Of a stretch of 64,000 bases of DNA, positions 41,050 through 49,459 are shown one piece after another. Under the pieces are notes generated by a model. The model was not told the origin of the DNA and searched no databases. It saw only the letters and a list, made by a program, of their open reading frames with translations. Origin of the DNA: JAWWPY01 sp963822825 (GTDB taxonomy: Bacteria; Actinomycetota; Actinomycetes; Streptosporangiales; Streptosporangiaceae); the NCBI GenBank assembly GCA_963822825.1, contig CAWGIW010000013.1, positions 1 to 64,000 on the forward strand, written 5' to 3'. The position numbers and the translations under genes were made by a program. Position 1 is the first letter of the stretch. Each line of letters begins with the position of its first letter.

Positions 41050-41916
41050 TCAGGCGCTGGCCGCGAGCTCGCCCAGATCGGACGGGGCGAGGATGCGCTG
41101 GCGAAGGAAGGTGAGAGCGTGCGCGAGAAGGCGGGAGACGTGCATCTGGGAGATGCCGAGCTTGCTGCCGATCTCGGCCTGGGTCATGTCGCCGTAGAAG
41201 CGCATGAGCAGGATCGTCTGCTCCCGGGGAGGCAGTTCACGCCAGTGCGAACCGAGGGCCTCCATGGACAGCGTGTGCTCCATCCGCGGGTCGTCGTCGC
41301 CAAGCAGGTCGGCGAGGGTCGCAGCGTCGGGCTGGCCGGCCAGCGGCGCGTCCAACGAGGACGGCTGCATGAGCATGTCAGCCCGCAGGGCCTCCCGGAC
41401 GGCGGCTTCGCTGGCGCCCACATGACGGGCCAGTTCGGCCTCGGACGGCGCGTGACCAAGCCGCTGTATCAGCTCGTTCTTCGCCTCTCGCACTTCAAGG
41501 AGCAGTTCTTGCACCGGCCGCTCGACATGCACGTGCCAGCGCTTGTCACGGAAATACCGCTTGATCTCGCCGCTGATACACGGCTGCGCGTACGCGGCGA
41601 GGCTGGGCCCCATGGCAGGGTCGAAGTTGTTGATGGCTTTCAGCAGGCCGACGTACCCGACCTGCATGAGGTCCTCGGTGGGTTCCGGGCTGCGCCGGTA
41701 ACGGTTCACGCAGGAACGCACCAGGCCGCGGTGACGGCTCACCAGCAGCTCGCAGGCGGCCTCGCGGCGGTCGCTGCCACGCGGCTGGGACCGGACGATG
41801 CTCAGCAGCTCACCGTCTTCATGGCTCTCCAGGTCACGGTTGGCCGGGCCCACCAGTTCGAGCGGAATCCGGTCGGCGTCCCGGAGGCCAACTTTCCTCG
41901 CAGAAAGTGTTTCCAT
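41050..41916 (-). CDS. SigB/SigF/SigG-type RNA polymerase sigma factor
   Basis: 288 residues from ATG 41916 (TTG 41940 is an alternative). Group 3 sigma features: LVRSCVNRYRRSPEPTEDLM, QVGYVGLLKAINNFDPAMG, SGEIKRYFRDKRWHVHVERP (region 2-3) and LPPREQTILLMRFYGDMTQA with EIGSKLGISQMHVSRLLAHA (region 4). Such factors govern general stress and development and are controlled by RsbW-type kinases and STAS proteins, of which this window holds many. No anti-sigma gene is directly beside it. The following 40842-41049 shows no gene. Confidence 0.93.
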   Translation of the reverse strand: METLSARKVGLRDADRIPLELVGPANRDLESHEDGELLSIVRSQPRGSDRREAACELLVSRHRGLVRSCVNRYRRSPEPTEDLMQVGYVGLLKAINNFDPAMGPSLAAYAQPCISGEIKRYFRDKRWHVHVERPVQELLLEVREAKNELIQRLGHAPSEAELARHVGASEAAVREALRADMLMQPSSLDAPLAGQPDAATLADLLGDDDPRMEHTLSMEALGSHWRELPPREQTILLMRFYGDMTQAEIGSKLGISQMHVSRLLAHALTFLRQRILAPSDLGELAASA

Positions 41917-41983
41917 AGGGAAATACTCGCACGATGGCAACCGTAGCGCAACCCCCCTCCCGCCGGGGTGGCTGGCAGGCTGG

Positions 41984-42403
41984 TCAGGTGGCTCCGGCGG
42001 CGAGTTCCCGCAGCCCGCGCACCAGCGCCTCCCGGCCCTCCGCCCCCATCGCCCCCATCAGGTCATCGAGCGCCGCCCGGCGCTGCCCGCGCACCCACCC
42101 CGCGAGCCGCCGCCCCGACTCGGTCAGCACGAGCACAATCTCCCGGCGGCTCCCCGCCGCCCGCTCACGGGTCAGCAATCCCGCCGCCGCCATCCGGTCA
42201 CACAGCTTGCTCGACGCCGACGCCGACGCGCCCAGCCCTATCGCCAGCTGATTCAGGTTCAGGCTTCCCGCCCGGTCGATCACCAGCAACGCGCGCAACT
42301 GCACCGAGGGGACCGACGACCCGATCCCTTCCACCGCGCGCTCACACGCCTCCAGCAATACGCTGAGGCCACCTTCCACCGAACTCACCTCATGACCGAA
42401 CAT
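41984..42403 (-). CDS. MarR-family regulator (paralogue 3)
   Basis: 139 residues from ATG 42403; starts at 42478 or 42520 are also possible but add sequence not found in the paralogues. The core matches paralogue 2 closely: EACERAVEGIGSSVPSVQLR, LNQLAIGLGASASAS and KLCDRMAAAGLLTRERAAGS. It lies just downstream of the sigma factor start (divergent by strand arrangement from the STAS/MEDS pair). It probably represses its own gene and neighbours. Confidence 0.87.
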   Translation of the reverse strand: MFGHEVSSVEGGLSVLLEACERAVEGIGSSVPSVQLRALLVIDRAGSLNLNQLAIGLGASASASSKLCDRMAAAGLLTRERAAGSRREIVLVLTESGRRLAGWVRGQRRAALDDLMGAMGAEGREALVRGLRELAAGAT

Positions 42404-42975
42404 TTCCCGCGGGCCGGGTTCTACCTCGTCGCGCCTCGCGCGCCGAGGGCGCTGACCTGCTCCTGTGGAGAACGTCATTGGTTCCAGTGGCTTACCCGGT
42501 AACGTGCCCCTGCCAGGCACAGGGGGCCATCCAAGTGGCTGCGACAGTCCCGGCTGACACGATGACCTCCGACTGAGTGGCTGTTTCCGTCCGACACTCC
42601 CCCTTGGTTACTCCCTCAAACAAGAACCCGCCGCCGCTCCCGCTGCACCGGCATCTCGCCACCCCAGTCACGGCAGGCCTGCTCAGCACAGCAGCACGTT
42701 GACCGACGGCGCCGGCCAGGCGATAAAATGGCAGCACATCGTCGCGTGAAGGTGAGTTACTTCATGTGTATGTGGTGGGATACGGACAGGCAGCGCCCTA
42801 ACTGTCCCGGTATGGGAGCAGGATGCCACCGCGCCGGATTCATTTATCAGGGTATTCCGGGTATTCTTACCGCGCCGCAGGCCCGTGCTCCCGACGGGCC
42901 CTGCACACTCAGTTCTCACGCCTCGGCCGGAAGTGGGCAGCAAGGCGCTAAGACGTGCCGAGGGGGTGAATCACC
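42404..42975. promoter_or_regulatory. Divergent intergenic region between MarR and STAS/MEDS genes
   Basis: 572 bp with lower GC than its surroundings and no convincing gene; short plus- and minus-strand frames here are cysteine/histidine-rich and lack ribosome sites. GGGTAT, the -10 element of SigB/SigF-type factors, occurs twice (42850-42855 and 42859-42864), upstream of the STAS start at 42976. A matching GTTT -35 is not clear, so the promoter call is weak. Confidence 0.35.
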
Positions 42976-43398
42976 GTGACGGCGAGCGGGTGCATTATGT
43001 TCGACGACGGCGTGCTGCGGATCACCTGCTCGGGGAGTCCGCCTGTCATAGCTCTGGCCGGCGAGATCGATGAGGCCACCTATCCCGGCTTGGTGCGCGC
43101 GCTGGATGAGGCAGCGGACGGAGAGCGCGAGATTCACTTCGACCTGGCCAGGGTCGAATACTGTGATCTCGCCGGGCTGCGGGCCATCGTCTGCGTGACC
43201 GGAGCTGACCGCGATGGCCAGGGCGGGTGGCGGCGCGTCGTGCTGCACCAGCTCCGGCCCGAACTGATGACCGTCCTGCGCATCGTGGGCTGGGATTCCA
43301 CAGCTGGCCTGACCCTGGATGAACCCGCGGGCGGCAGCCGCCTGCTGGCCCCGGATCCGGTGATCGGCGCGGGTGCCCAGGCGGACAGGTTCCGGTGA
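42976..43398 (+). CDS. STAS-domain protein (phospho-serine site lost)
   Basis: 140 residues from GTG 42976 (GGGGGTG upstream). STAS core: PPVIALAGEIDEATYPGLVR, HFDLARVEYCDLAGLRAIVC and VLRIVGWDSTAGLTL. The acceptor site is D-L-A-G-L, without serine, as in the STAS at 24056. The C-terminal 25 residues are extra. It overlaps the MEDS-ATPase gene (GTGA), so equal amounts are probably made. If it cannot be phosphorylated, its binding must be set in another way. Confidence 0.86.
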   Translation: MTASGCIMFDDGVLRITCSGSPPVIALAGEIDEATYPGLVRALDEAADGEREIHFDLARVEYCDLAGLRAIVCVTGADRDGQGGWRRVVLHQLRPELMTVLRIVGWDSTAGLTLDEPAGGSRLLAPDPVIGAGAQADRFR

Positions 43399-44384
43399 GT
43401 GGCGCTGGGCCGGCCTTCACGCACCAGGCCTGTATCTACGGCTCTGACGAGCAATTCCTGGCCATGGCCAGGCCGCTCCTCGAGGAGAGCCTCGACCACG
43501 GTGACGCGGTGCTCGCCGTCACCACCCCGGCCAACCTCGAGCTGCTCAATACCGCCCTGGGCGCCCGCGGCGCCGACGTTGACTACGCCGAATCCGCGTT
43601 CTTCGGCCGTCGGCCGACCCAGCGGGTGGCCGCGTTCCACCGGTACTGGAAAAGGCATGCCACCAGCGGCGCGGGCGCGCGGGTTCGCATCCTCGCCGAG
43701 CCGGTCTGGGCCGGGCGCTCGTCGCGGGAGATCGCGGCGTGGACACGGATGGAAGCGGCCCTCAACGTGGCGCTGGCTCCCACCACTATCTCCATGATCT
43801 GTCCCTACGACACGCGGATCCTGCTCCCCGCCATTGTGGCCAGCGCTCGCAGCACCCATCCGGAGCGGGTTGACGGGCGGGATGCCACCCGCTGCCCCGA
43901 ATACGGCGACCCAGCGGACTTCGCCCGCCGCTGTGACGCCAGCCCGCTGCCGGACCCGCCCGCGCGCGCAGTGGAGTTCCCGTTCACCGGGAACCTGCGC
44001 GAACTACGCCAGTTTGTCGCCGACCGCGCCGCCGCGCACGGCCTGACCCGGGACCGGGCCGGGATGCTCGTGCTGGCCACGGCCGAGGTCGCGACCTACG
44101 CCAAGAATCAGGCCCGGGGCCGCGCCACCCTCCGGGCCTGGGAACAGCCCGGCGCGGTCGTGTGTGATTTCCGGCTGCCCCGCGCCACCGCCGACAGTGA
44201 TCCGTTCCTCGGCCTGCGCCCCGCCGACCTCGAACCCGAACCCGGCGATGGGCTATGGCTGGCGGGCCAGGTCTGCGACTGGATAGAGATCCGTTCCGGT
44301 GATGACAGCAGCACCATCCGCCTGCACGTCGCCAGCCGCCACAACGAGGAGATGGCTCAGCCCGGCATCAGGTACCCGATCTGA
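43395..44384 (+). CDS. MEDS sensor plus degenerate RsbW-like ATPase
   Basis: 329 residues. The MEDS domain (about 1-185) has FTHQACIYGSDEQFLAMARP, AVLAVTTPANLELLNTALG and MEAALNVALAPTTISMICPY. The C-terminal domain matches the RsbW-like ATPase of the first MEDS gene (FTGNLRELRQFVADRAAAHG; GDGLWLAGQVCDWIEIRSG). However, the N-box, NEIATNSLRHG in the other copy, is AEVATYAKNQARG here, so the Mg-binding asparagine is gone. Kinase activity is doubtful; it may only bind partners. Confidence 0.85.
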   Translation: MSGAGPAFTHQACIYGSDEQFLAMARPLLEESLDHGDAVLAVTTPANLELLNTALGARGADVDYAESAFFGRRPTQRVAAFHRYWKRHATSGAGARVRILAEPVWAGRSSREIAAWTRMEAALNVALAPTTISMICPYDTRILLPAIVASARSTHPERVDGRDATRCPEYGDPADFARRCDASPLPDPPARAVEFPFTGNLRELRQFVADRAAAHGLTRDRAGMLVLATAEVATYAKNQARGRATLRAWEQPGAVVCDFRLPRATADSDPFLGLRPADLEPEPGDGLWLAGQVCDWIEIRSGDDSSTIRLHVASRHNEEMAQPGIRYPI

Positions 44385-44443
44385 GCCTTCGGCCCAGGAT
44401 CAGCCCTCGGCCCCAGGATCAGCCCGTGGGTCCCAGGATCAAG
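44385..44443. repeat. About 19-bp degenerate tandem repeat, three copies
   Basis: Three copies ending in CCAGGATCA start right after the TGA of the MEDS gene. The last copy contains, on the minus strand, the stop codon of the convergent GvpU-like gene. Both genes therefore end in the same repeat array. Confidence 0.75.
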
Positions 44444-44846
44444 GGGTGCCGAGCAGGCGGGCGAACGGTCCCCTGTCGTCCTGGCCCGCCGGGTCGGCGG
44501 TGGCGCGGAGCGCCCATGCGTCAACGGCGTGCATGCTGATGCGCCAGAGGCCTTCGGTGCCGGAACCGTCGCTGGCCAGCCGGGCGGCCCGCACGTGCAG
44601 GTGATGGTTGGACTCATCCTGCACGTCCTTGAGGTACTCCTTACCCAGCAGGCCTGACGTCGGCTCCAGGGCGCTCATCAGCGGGTTTCCTTCGACCAGT
44701 TCGGCGAAGTACCTGTCCTGGGCGATCAGGGTGCCAGTCAGGACCGCGCCGTGAGCGGAAACGGTGACCGGCACCGCGGCCTGCCCGGACTCGTTGATGG
44801 ACTTGACCAGCTCCTGGAGAACCGGGTTGACATCGTGCTTGGCCAT
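44439..44846 (-). CDS. GvpU-like protein
   Basis: A 135-residue protein; ATG 44846 has AGGAG upstream. The sequence PVLQELVKSINESGQAAVPV, VTVSAHGAVLTGTLIAQDRY and FAELVEG resembles gas vesicle accessory protein GvpU, and the C-terminal part (LHVRAARLASDGSGTEGLWR) looks like a small beta structure. No other gas-vesicle gene is in the window, so a gas-vesicle role is unlikely here; orphan GvpU-like proteins exist in actinobacteria. Function is unknown. Confidence 0.5.
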   Translation of the reverse strand: MAKHDVNPVLQELVKSINESGQAAVPVTVSAHGAVLTGTLIAQDRYFAELVEGNPLMSALEPTSGLLGKEYLKDVQDESNHHLHVRAARLASDGSGTEGLWRISMHAVDAWALRATADPAGQDDRGPFARLLGTP

Positions 44847-45033
44847 AGATGGCTCCTGAGCCGTAGACGGTGACCTGAACAGACGGCACCGCTACCCGCA
44901 GCGCGTCAGGTCACACGTTCTGGCCCAGGTTGGCCGGGGATACCGGGCTGCCTCCGGGGTTAGTAGCGTGTGGCCGGGCGGTAGCGGTCGGGTCGGGCGG
45001 CGCCTGTGCCGGCGAGGTACGCCGCCCAGCCGG

Positions 45034-45125
45034 GGCGGTCGGCGGTGAGGCTCAGCCGGGACGGTCGGCGGTGAGGCTCAGCCGGGACGGTCGGCGGTGA
45101 GGCTCAGCCGGGACGGTCGGCGGTG
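45034..45125. repeat. 26-bp tandem repeat, three and a half copies, over the tkt stop
   Basis: Units (GACGGTCGGCGGTGAGGCTC plus AGCCGG) run from beyond the gene into the last codons of transketolase; the minus-strand stop TGA (45104-45106) is one of the TCA triplets that recur in each unit. 44847-45033 shows no gene. Confidence 0.9.
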
Positions 45126-47317
45126 CCGCCGGCCACCGCGAAGATAGCCGGGTGCCCGCCCGGCCGCGCGCCGTGCTCGGCGTCGTGCAGGCTGCTGTGG
45201 GCCGCGGCGGCGACCGCCTCCGCGGTGATGCCGAACTCCCGGTACAGGGTCTGGTAGTCGGCGGACGCGCCGTAATGCTCGACGCTGACGCTGCGCCCGG
45301 CGTCACCCACGATCTTCTCCCATCCGCTCGCGACCGCGGCCTCGACGCTGACCCTGGCCCGGACATCGGGCGGCAGGACCTCGTCCCGGTAGGCCGGGTC
45401 TTGCGCGGCGAACCATTCCACGCACGGCATGGAGACCACCCGGGCCGGGATGCCGGCGGCCTGCAGCTGGTCGCGGGCGGCCAGGGCGATCTGGACCTCG
45501 GAGCCGGTACCGACCAGCAGCACGCGGGGAGCGCCACGGTCGGCCTCGGCGAGGATATAGCCGCCGCGGGCGGCGCCTTCCGCGGGCGCCAGGCCGGTGC
45601 CGGGCCCGCGGTCGAAGACCGGGATGTTCTGCCGGGTGAGAACGATTCCGGCGGGCCTGTCATGGTGCTCGATGATGGTCCGCCAGCAGATACTGGTCTC
45701 GTTCGCGTCGCCGGGGCGGACCACGTCCAGGCCCGGGATGGTGCGCAGCGCGGCCAGGTGCTCGACCGGCTGGTGCGTCGGCCCGTCTTCGCCCAGGCCG
45801 ATCGAGTCGTGCGTCCAGACGTAGATCGCGGGAAGCCCCATCAGCGCGGCCAGCCGCACCGCCGGGCGCATGTAGTCGCTGAACGTCAGGAACGTCGCGC
45901 CGTAGGCACGGGTCAGTGACTGGAGCGCGATCCCGTTCAGCGCAGCGGCCATGGCGTGCTCGCGGATGCCGAAATGCAGGGTCCGGCCGTACGGGCCGCC
46001 GTGCCACTCCTTGGTCTGCTTGCCGGGCGGGATGAAGGAGTCCGCGCCGTCCATCGTCGTGTTGTTGCTTTCGGCCAGGTCGGCCGATCCGCCCCACAGC
46101 TCGGGCAGCACCGGGCCCAGCGCCGACAGCACCGCACCGCTGGCCTTCCTGGTCGCCATCCCCTTCTGGTCGGGCTCGAAGCCGGGCAGGACGTCGGCCC
46201 ACCCATCGGGCAGCCGCTGGGCCAGCAGCCGGTCGAGCAGCGCGGCCCGCTCCGGGTTCGCCGCCCGCCACGCCTCGTAGCGCGGCTGCCAGTCGGCGTG
46301 CGCCGCCTTACCCCGGGCGGCCACCTCGCGCGTGTGCCGCAGCACCTCGTCCTCCACGGCGAAGGACTGGCCGGGGTCGAAGCCGAGCAGCGACTTCGTC
46401 GCCGCGACCTCGCGGTCGCCGAGGGCCGAGCCGTGCGCCTGGCCAGTGTTCTGCTTAGTGGGCGCCGGCCAGCCGATGATGGTGTTGAGCACGATCAGCG
46501 ACGGGCGGGCCGTCTCCTGCTTCGCGGCGCGGATCGCGTCGAGGAGGCGATCGACGTCCTCGACATAACCGCCGGGAGTCCGCCAGTCGATCTTCTGGAC
46601 GTGCCATCCGTAGGCCGCGTACCGGGCGCCGACGTCCTCGCTGAAGGAAATCTCGGTGTCGTCTTCGATGGAGATGTGATTCTGGTCGTAGAAGACGATC
46701 AGCTTGTCCAGCTCCTGGTGGCCGGCCAGGGAACTGGCTTCGCTGGTGACGCCTTCCATCATGTCGCCGTCCGAGGCGATGACGTAGACGTGATGGTCGA
46801 ACGGGCTCGCGCCGTCCGGGGCGTCTGGATCAAGCAGCCCGCGTTCGCGGCGGGCGGCCATTGCCATGCCGACGGCCGCGGCCAGCCCCTGGCCGAGCGG
46901 GCCGGTGGTGATCTCCACGCCCCGGGTGTGCCGGAACTCCGGGTGCCCGGGGGTCTTGGACCCCCAGGTGCGCAGCGCCTCCAGGTCCTCGATTTCCAGG
47001 CCGTACCCGGCCAGGTACAGCTGAATGTAGAGGGTCAGGCTGCTGTGCCCGGCCGACAGCACAAACCGGTCCCGGCCCAGCCACTGGTCATCGGCCGGGT
47101 CATGGACCATCACGTTCTGGAAGAGAAGGTAGGCGAGGGGGGCCAGGCTCATCGCCGTCCCCGGATGGCCGCTGCCTGCCTTCTGCACCGCGTCCGCGGC
47201 CAGCACCCGCACCGTGTCGACGGCGCGGACATCGACGTCCTGCCAGCCCGCCCGCTCGGCCAGCGGCCGCGCCAGCGAAGGATCCCGGTGCTCCAGGCCT
47301 ATGCCCATGGTGTTCAT
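45104..47317 (-). CDS. tkt: Transketolase
   Basis: A 737-residue protein; ATG 47317 lies too near GGAAGG, so ATG 47308, nine bases on, may be the real start. Thiamine-diphosphate enzyme motifs: KAGSGHPGTAMSLAPLAYLL, IASDGDMMEGVTSEASSLAG, FYDQNHISIEDDTE, HFGIREHAMAAALNGIALQ and HDSIGLGEDGPTHQPVEHLA. It exchanges two-carbon units in the pentose phosphate pathway in the cytoplasm. The C-terminus runs into a tandem repeat. With phosphoketolase and acetate kinase 6 kb away it suggests active C5/C2 sugar-phosphate metabolism. Confidence 0.96.
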   Translation of the reverse strand: MNTMGIGLEHRDPSLARPLAERAGWQDVDVRAVDTVRVLAADAVQKAGSGHPGTAMSLAPLAYLLFQNVMVHDPADDQWLGRDRFVLSAGHSSLTLYIQLYLAGYGLEIEDLEALRTWGSKTPGHPEFRHTRGVEITTGPLGQGLAAAVGMAMAARRERGLLDPDAPDGASPFDHHVYVIASDGDMMEGVTSEASSLAGHQELDKLIVFYDQNHISIEDDTEISFSEDVGARYAAYGWHVQKIDWRTPGGYVEDVDRLLDAIRAAKQETARPSLIVLNTIIGWPAPTKQNTGQAHGSALGDREVAATKSLLGFDPGQSFAVEDEVLRHTREVAARGKAAHADWQPRYEAWRAANPERAALLDRLLAQRLPDGWADVLPGFEPDQKGMATRKASGAVLSALGPVLPELWGGSADLAESNNTTMDGADSFIPPGKQTKEWHGGPYGRTLHFGIREHAMAAALNGIALQSLTRAYGATFLTFSDYMRPAVRLAALMGLPAIYVWTHDSIGLGEDGPTHQPVEHLAALRTIPGLDVVRPGDANETSICWRTIIEHHDRPAGIVLTRQNIPVFDRGPGTGLAPAEGAARGGYILAEADRGAPRVLLVGTGSEVQIALAARDQLQAAGIPARVVSMPCVEWFAAQDPAYRDEVLPPDVRARVSVEAAVASGWEKIVGDAGRSVSVEHYGASADYQTLYREFGITAEAVAAAAHSSLHDAEHGARPGGHPAIFAVAGGTADRPG

Positions 47318-47475
47318 TCCTTCCGGAGCCGCGGCAGCACCTGCCCGGCGTAGAAGTCGAAGAAGCCGTCGTGGTCGGCGCCGACCTGGCCCACGTATAC
47401 CTCATCGAAGCCGGCCCGGGTGTAGGCACGGATCCCGCCGATGTGCACGGCCGGATCGGGCCCGCATGGCGCGCT
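47314..47475 (-). pseudogene. F420-dependent (LLM) oxidoreductase C-terminal remnant
   Basis: About 53 codons: DSAPCGPDPAVHIGGIRAYT, AGFDEVYVGQVGADHDGFFD and FYAGQVLPRLRKE. This is the typical end of F420-dependent luciferase-like oxidoreductases such as the glucose-6-phosphate dehydrogenase group. The remaining 270 or so residues are missing upstream; 47476-47631 shows no related sequence. It ends 4 bp into the transketolase gene start and may once have been the gene before tkt in a pentose-phosphate operon. Confidence 0.65.
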
Positions 47476-47631
47476 GTCCTCGAGGAAAGAAAGTACCCGC
47501 AGCGGGTCATGGTCCGTCGCCCTTTCCGCGTGGGCAGCTTGGTCAGGCTGGCCTGGTCTACCCGCCGCCCGCCCGGTTACACGGCGGCGAGGGTGGCGTT
47601 TACTTAACCGGCCAGCGGGAAACCGTAGCGG

Positions 47632-48635
47632 GTGTCGCCCCGCTCTGCCCGCCAGTCCACTCGCCGCACCGTGCTCATCGCGGGCGCGGCGAACATCGTC
47701 GTCGCGCTGGCCAAACTCGTCGGCCGGCCTGATGACCGGGTCCAGCGCCATGCTGGCCGAAGCCGCCCACTCCACCGCCGACACCCTCAACCAGGCCTTC
47801 CTGCTGACCTCCGTGCACCAGGCCGACCGCCCCGCCGACTCCGGCCACCCGTTCGGGTACGGCCAGGAACGCTACTTCTGGTCGCTGCTCGCCGCGTTCG
47901 GCATCTTCGTGGCCGGCGCCGGGTTCTCCGTGTTCGAGGGCCTGCTCACCCTGCACCGCAGGGAGCACGATCCGCTGATCGCCTATGTCGTGCTGGCCGT
48001 CTCATTCGTCGCGGAAGGCATCTCGCTGCTCCGGGCCAGCGCCCAGATGCGCGCCGAGGCCCGCAGCAGCGGCGCCCACGTCCTGGAGCACGTCCGGACC
48101 AGCCCGGACACCACGGTCAAGGCGGCGCTCTTCGAGGACACCGCCGCCCTGGCCGGCCTGGTGCTCGCCGCCGCCGGACTGTCGCTCAGCCAGTTGACCG
48201 GATCCCCGGTCTGGGACGGCGCGTCGTCCATCGCCATCGGCACGCTGCTGATCGTGGTGGCGGTCAGGCTCGGTCTCGACAGCCGGGACCTGCTCATCGG
48301 CAAGGCCGCCGAGCCCGAAGGAACTGCGCCTGATCCAGGAGGAGATGGAGCGGACGCCCGGCGTGGGTCAGCTTCTCGAACTGCTCACCATGTACCTGGG
48401 GCCCGATCATCTCATCGTCGCGGCCCGGGTGACACTGGACGACGAGGTCAGCGCCGACCAGGCGGAGGACCTGGCTGACGACATCGACCGCCGGCTCGCT
48501 GAGCGGCTTCCGCAGGTCCCGCACGTGTTCATCGATCCGACGCAGGCGCCCCGCCCGTCCTCGCCCGCCCGCGCCCAGCCGCCCTCGCACCGGCCGCCGT
48601 CTGCGGAGCCAGCCAGCCCGAGACCGCTGGCCTAA
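47632..48635 (+). pseudogene. Cation diffusion facilitator (CDF) transporter, two frameshifts
   Basis: Read in three frames: RRTVLIAGAANIVVALAKLV, then GLMTGSSAMLAEAAHSTADT with LNQAFLLTSVHQADRPAD, HPFGYGQERYFWSLLAAFGI and DSRDLLIGKAAEPE, then MERTPGVGQLLELLTMYLGP and VAARVTLDDEV. Removing one G near 47727 and one near 48321 gives 334 codons with no other break and restores the CDF motif HSxxD and the cytoplasmic domain. It would export zinc or another divalent metal. It is either recent damage or a consensus error. Confidence 0.8.
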
Positions 48636-48748
48636 GGCACCATGAGGTGGCGGCGAAGTGCGGGTCACCCGCGTCACGGTGCTCGCACCTCCCCCCGTGG
48701 CCAACTCCCAGTGGATCCGCCACGGGCCGCGGCGCAGACCGGTTCAGT

Positions 48749-49459
48749 TCAGGCCGCGTCGTGAAACACCAGCGCCAGGGTGAGCCGCTGGCCCGAGCGA
48801 ACCACCGACACCCCGTGCCGCACCGGCGCGGCCGACCAGCGGCGCTTGGACTGCACCGGCCGGTCACGCGTGGTGAACACCAGGCCGTGCCCGTGCGGGA
48901 TGAGGGTCGAGGTCCCGCGGGACTGGGCTCTCGGCCGCTGCTCCAGCAGCAGGAACTCGCCCCCCGTGTGGTCGGCACCCGGGTTGGTCAGGTTGATGAC
49001 CACCTGAAGCGGGAACACGAGATCGCCGTACAGGTCGCGGTGGAGCGCATTCCAGTCGTTCTCCCGGTACTTCAGCAGGATCGGCGTCGACTTGGTCTGC
49101 CCGGCGGCGTGGCACATCTCCAGCCACTCATCGAGCGTGTCCGGCCACGGGGCCGGGCGGCCGAGCTTGCCGTGCCAGTCGCGGGCGATGGGCAGCAGGT
49201 GCGGGTAGAGCGCCTGCTTCAGCTGCTCGATGGGCTCAGGAAAAGGACGCCCGAAATAGCGGTACTCGCCCTCGCCGTATCGGTGCCTGCCCATGATGAC
49301 CGTCGAGCGGAAGTGTTCGTCGTGGTCGTAGAGCCCGGCGATCTGTCCGCACTCCGCCGGGGTCAGCAGCTCCGGGGTCAGCGCGCACCCGAGTTCGTTG
49401 ACGTCCTCGGTGATGTGCTCCCAGCCGGCGCCGTCGACCCGCTCCTTCCACGTGTTCAC
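48749..49459 (-). CDS. 2OG-Fe(II) oxygenase
   Basis: 236 residues from GTG 49459, overlapping the Ogt stop (GTGA). The jelly-roll dioxygenase shows LTPAECGQIAGLYDHDEHFR, the iron motif HRDLYGDLVFPLQVVINLTN (HxD), GGEFLLLEQRPRAQS and a distal RHGVSVVRSGQRLTLALVFH with the third histidine and the 2OG-binding arginine. It is the third gene of the operon after a sigma factor and Ogt. That context suggests oxidative removal of alkyl damage or a related stress role, although the fold is closer to prolyl-hydroxylase-like enzymes than to AlkB. Confidence 0.87.
   Translation of the reverse strand: MNTWKERVDGAGWEHITEDVNELGCALTPELLTPAECGQIAGLYDHDEHFRSTVIMGRHRYGEGEYRYFGRPFPEPIEQLKQALYPHLLPIARDWHGKLGRPAPWPDTLDEWLEMCHAAGQTKSTPILLKYRENDWNALHRDLYGDLVFPLQVVINLTNPGADHTGGEFLLLEQRPRAQSRGTSTLIPHGHGLVFTTRDRPVQSKRRWSAAPVRHGVSVVRSGQRLTLALVFHDAA

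Noticed and set aside
42728..42979. Small plus-strand frame in the MarR/STAS intergenic region
   Set aside because: No ribosome site, odd Cys/Trp/Met composition and no resemblance to a known family; treated as noncoding.
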